A stretch of DNA of 6,875 bases, from positions 1 through 6,875 of the forward strand of contig BQJV01000176.1 of assembly GCA_021604885.1 (NCBI GenBank), given 5' to 3'. The notes beneath the pieces are model-generated. The model was not told the DNA's origin, did no database searches, and worked only from the letters and a program-made list of their open reading frames with translations. Numbering within the stretch: the stretch's first letter is position 1; every line of letters begins with the position of its first letter. Position numbers and translations under genes: made by a program. The stretch comes from Acidimicrobiales bacterium (lineage in GTDB: Bacteria; Actinomycetota; Acidimicrobiia; Acidimicrobiales; Aldehydirespiratoraceae). This document shows positions 5,055-6,875 of the stretch, piece after piece.

Positions 5055-6253
5055 CAGTGGGCGAGGCGGCGCGGCGTGAAGGCCATGCTGTGGGTGTCGG
5101 TCGGCGTCTCGGCGAGTGGCGTCGCGACATCGGCCACCATCGGTCCGACCGGGATCTGCTCGAGCGGGGCGAGGTCGAAGCCGTAGACGTCTGCCGCGTT
5201 GCCGGCGAGCAGGGTGCGCAGATCGTCCTCGGACCACTCGTGGAACGAGTGCTGGAGAGACTCGAGCGTGTACGGGTAGGTGCCTTCGCGATGGGGGTAG
5301 TCGCTGCCCCACATGACCTTGTCGATCCCGAGCCGCGTGATCGCGTCGGCTTCGTCCGGCGAGGGCATGCTCGCTCCCATCCAGCAGTTGCGCTGGAAGT
5401 AGGTGGACGGTGCCTCTGGGATCAGGTCGACGTCGGCGGGCATCTCGCCCACTCGGCCCGCACTCGACATGAGACCCCAGTAGGTGTCCATGCGGGCAAG
5501 AACATCCGGCACCCAGCCCACTGCCTGCTCGGTCATGACGAAACGGAGGTCGGGGAAGCGCTCGAAGACGCCGCCGATGATGAGGTGCCAGAGGCTGCGG
5601 TTCGCGAAGAACGGCACCTCCATCAGCATCAGGAAGTTGCGGCCCGGCGCCCCCTCGATGTCGGGGATGCCCGCGCCGCCGTGTTGATTGATCGGCAGGC
5701 CCGTCTCCGCAGCTGCGGCCCAGACCGGGTCGTAGATCGGATCCCACAGTGGGGGCACGCCCGCATCGGGCGGGATGGCGGAGAAGAGGATCCCCCGCAG
5801 GCCGTTCGCCTTCGCCCAATGGATGTCCGCGACGGCCGTCTCGATGTCGTTCGGGAAGATCTGGGCGAGCCCGGCCCGGCGGTTCGGGAGCTCGGCGCAC
5901 CACTCCGAGAGCCAGCGGTTGTGGGCGTGGAGACCGGCCTGGCGCAGCTCGTGGTCGCGCCCGCTCGCCGGCGGTCGCACGACCAACTGTCCGGTGGGAA
6001 AGAAGGGCGGCACGGTGTTCGGGAAGATCACCTCGGCAACCTGGTGATCCGCCTCGAGCTCCCGCAGCCGGTACGTCGTGTCCCAGTTGCGCACCCGCGT
6101 CGGGTCGCTCAGATCGGTGAACGGGTTGACGTACGACGCCGCCCATGACTCGAACTCCTCGTGGTACGAGGACTCGAGGTACGACTTGTAGGACGGGATG
6201 TCCGCACCGGCATGACAGTCGGCCGAGATGATGGTGTACCGGTCCTGCGCCAT
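5054..6253 (-). CDS. Amidohydrolase-family (ACMSD-like) metal-dependent hydrolase or decarboxylase
   Basis: A 399-residue TIM-barrel protein of the amidohydrolase_2 type (PF04909), related to ACMSD and gamma-resorcylate decarboxylase; the substrate is unknown. Motifs in order: SADCHAGAD (10-18) on strand 1 with D12 and H14; INQHGGAG (188-195) with H191; GGVFERFPDLRFVMTEQAVGW (starting at 227) with E242; MWGSDYPHREGTYPY (314-328) with the strand 8 metal ligand D318; and the closing LLAGNAADVYGFD (348-360). H191 to E242 is 51 residues, the same gap as H177 to H228 in ACMSD, so Glu stands where ACMSD has its catalytic His. The strand 1 HxH motif is reduced to H14-A-G16. The ATG at 6253 is chosen: GGAG lies seven bases before it and the preceding gene stops one base upstream. 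The longer start at 6322 would overlap that gene by about 70 bases. The last base of its stop is the first base of the membrane gene. Confidence 0.92.
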   Translation of the reverse strand: MAQDRYTIISADCHAGADIPSYKSYLESSYHEEFESWAASYVNPFTDLSDPTRVRNWDTTYRLRELEADHQVAEVIFPNTVPPFFPTGQLVVRPPASGRDHELRQAGLHAHNRWLSEWCAELPNRRAGLAQIFPNDIETAVADIHWAKANGLRGILFSAIPPDAGVPPLWDPIYDPVWAAAAETGLPINQHGGAGIPDIEGAPGRNFLMLMEVPFFANRSLWHLIIGGVFERFPDLRFVMTEQAVGWVPDVLARMDTYWGLMSSAGRVGEMPADVDLIPEAPSTYFQRNCWMGASMPSPDEADAITRLGIDKVMWGSDYPHREGTYPYTLESLQHSFHEWSEDDLRTLLAGNAADVYGFDLAPLEQIPVGPMVADVATPLAETPTDTHSMAFTPRRLAH

Positions 6254-6254
6254 C

Positions 6255-6875
6255 TCAGGACTCCGGCGCGCCGATGATGTCGACGACGGAAGGACCCGGC
6301 CCGAGAACGACGACCGCGACATGGCAGGGATCGTGTCGGCAGTCGACGGCCACGTCGTTCACCGACCAGTCCGGCTCCCGTGAGACCCCGCCGTTGAACG
6401 ACCCGTCGAAGGCGAGGTCGACCGTTCCGACATCGCCGCACACGATCTCTCCGTCGACCCCCGCGCAGCGCATGGCGAATGCCGCCGCGGGCTCCGGAGA
6501 AGCCAGGAAGCTCGCGGCGACCAGCGTCGTCGTTCCCCGCGCCATCACGTCGATGGCTCGCGTCGGAACGAACGAGGCCGGTTGCACCGCTTGCCAGAGC
6601 GGCGAGAAGTCGGGCACGGGCGGCCCGAACACGATGTTGACCACATCAACGCCGATGACGCAGCCGACGACGGCGCAGTCGACGAGTCCGGAGTCGACGG
6701 TGTAGATGAATCGCTGAGCCGGCTCCGAGAAATCCGGCGGCCCGAAGAGTGCGATCGGACCGACCTCGCAGTCGGTGAACCCGTCGACATGCGTCGCGAG
6801 GCACGTGATCATCCCCGCGGCATCGCCGGGTGGACCGGTTCCCACGACGTGCAGGGGATCGCCGTCCTGGAGATC
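6255..6875 (-). CDS. Protein with tandem neocarzinostatin-like domains, 5' end outside window
   Basis: The frame is open to the window edge, giving 206 visible residues; a GTG at 6845 lies within the first domain and is probably not the true start. Two similar units are seen. Unit 1 starts LQDGDPLHVVGTGPPG and has cysteines C25/C36 and C67/C72. Unit 2 (about 115-190) has C137/C146 and C179/C184. Neocarzinostatin and its relatives (PF00960) carry two disulfides with spacing Cys-x9-Cys and Cys-x4-Cys; here the gaps are x10 and x4, then x8 and x4. The closing VDCRHDPCHVAVVV matches the family's last strand. Such domains are secreted beta-sandwiches. In the antitoxin-like apoproteins they bind enediyne chromophores, but most genomic members have no known ligand and no enediyne genes are seen here. 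A signal peptide would lie outside the window. It ends one base before the amidohydrolase ATG, so the two are likely co-transcribed. Confidence 0.72.
   Translation of the reverse strand, partial: DLQDGDPLHVVGTGPPGDAAGMITCLATHVDGFTDCEVGPIALFGPPDFSEPAQRFIYTVDSGLVDCAVVGCVIGVDVVNIVFGPPVPDFSPLWQAVQPASFVPTRAIDVMARGTTTLVAASFLASPEPAAAFAMRCAGVDGEIVCGDVGTVDLAFDGSFNGGVSREPDWSVNDVAVDCRHDPCHVAVVVLGPGPSVVDIIGAPES

Noticed and set aside
3064..5130. 688-codon open frame on the - strand across the oxidase
   Set aside because: It is antisense to the clear oxidase motifs, is Arg/Asp/Gly-rich low complexity, and shows no family motif. Long antisense frames are expected at this GC content.
4596..6146. One 516-residue - strand protein
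   Set aside because: Only its last 152 residues look like a protein. The rest is a frame-shifted shadow of the amidohydrolase; the ATG at 5054 coupled to the amidohydrolase stop is the real start.
6254..6322. N-terminal extension of the amidohydrolase from 6322
   Set aside because: The added residues are Ser/Arg-rich and overlap the end of the neocarzinostatin-like gene. The ATG at 6253 has a good Shine-Dalgarno and begins directly at the first barrel strand.

Overview
The window is very GC-rich DNA with tightly packed genes, GTG starts and one- to four-base gene overlaps. Protein style (actinobacterial crotonase and amidohydrolase types, neocarzinostatin-like secreted domains) suggests a high-GC actinobacterium, possibly of the class Acidimicrobiia. 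The lineage is an inference; no rRNA or other marker is present.

Layout from left to right: (1) A + strand pair, made of the 3' end of an unrecognised gene with a short acidic/helical C-terminal motif and, two bases later, a GNAT acetyltransferase. (2) A - strand pair converging on it, made of an RG-rich and Pro-rich protein of unknown function followed by a crotonase-family enoyl-CoA hydratase/isomerase, joined by a GTGA overlap. (3) A divergent control region at about 2829-3000. It holds a perfect 14-bp palindrome, GGGACCTAGGTCCC, that resembles the mycobacterial DosR/DevR box, then a GC hairpin just upstream of a good Shine-Dalgarno. (4) A + strand pair, made of a lipoprotein fusing an N-terminal blue-copper domain to a two-domain multicopper oxidase, and a 73-residue acidic protein with one hydrophobic stretch. 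(5) A - strand set of three converging on it: a secreted-type protein with two neocarzinostatin-like domains (5' end outside the window), an ACMSD-like amidohydrolase, and a four-helix membrane protein of unknown function.

Both convergent junctions are built the same way: the two genes end in TAG on opposite strands and share one CTAG palindrome, so there is no room between them for a classical terminator.

The most interesting part is the multicopper oxidase with its control region. All three cysteines of the protein are accounted for (lipid anchor plus two type 1 copper sites), and all eight histidines expected for a trinuclear copper site are present. This predicts a five-copper, membrane-tethered oxidase with a built-in electron-transfer domain. 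The DosR-like palindrome raises the untested possibility of control by oxygen, nitric oxide or redox state. No complete known pathway can be assembled from the genes present, and no tRNA, rRNA, insertion sequence or CRISPR array was seen.
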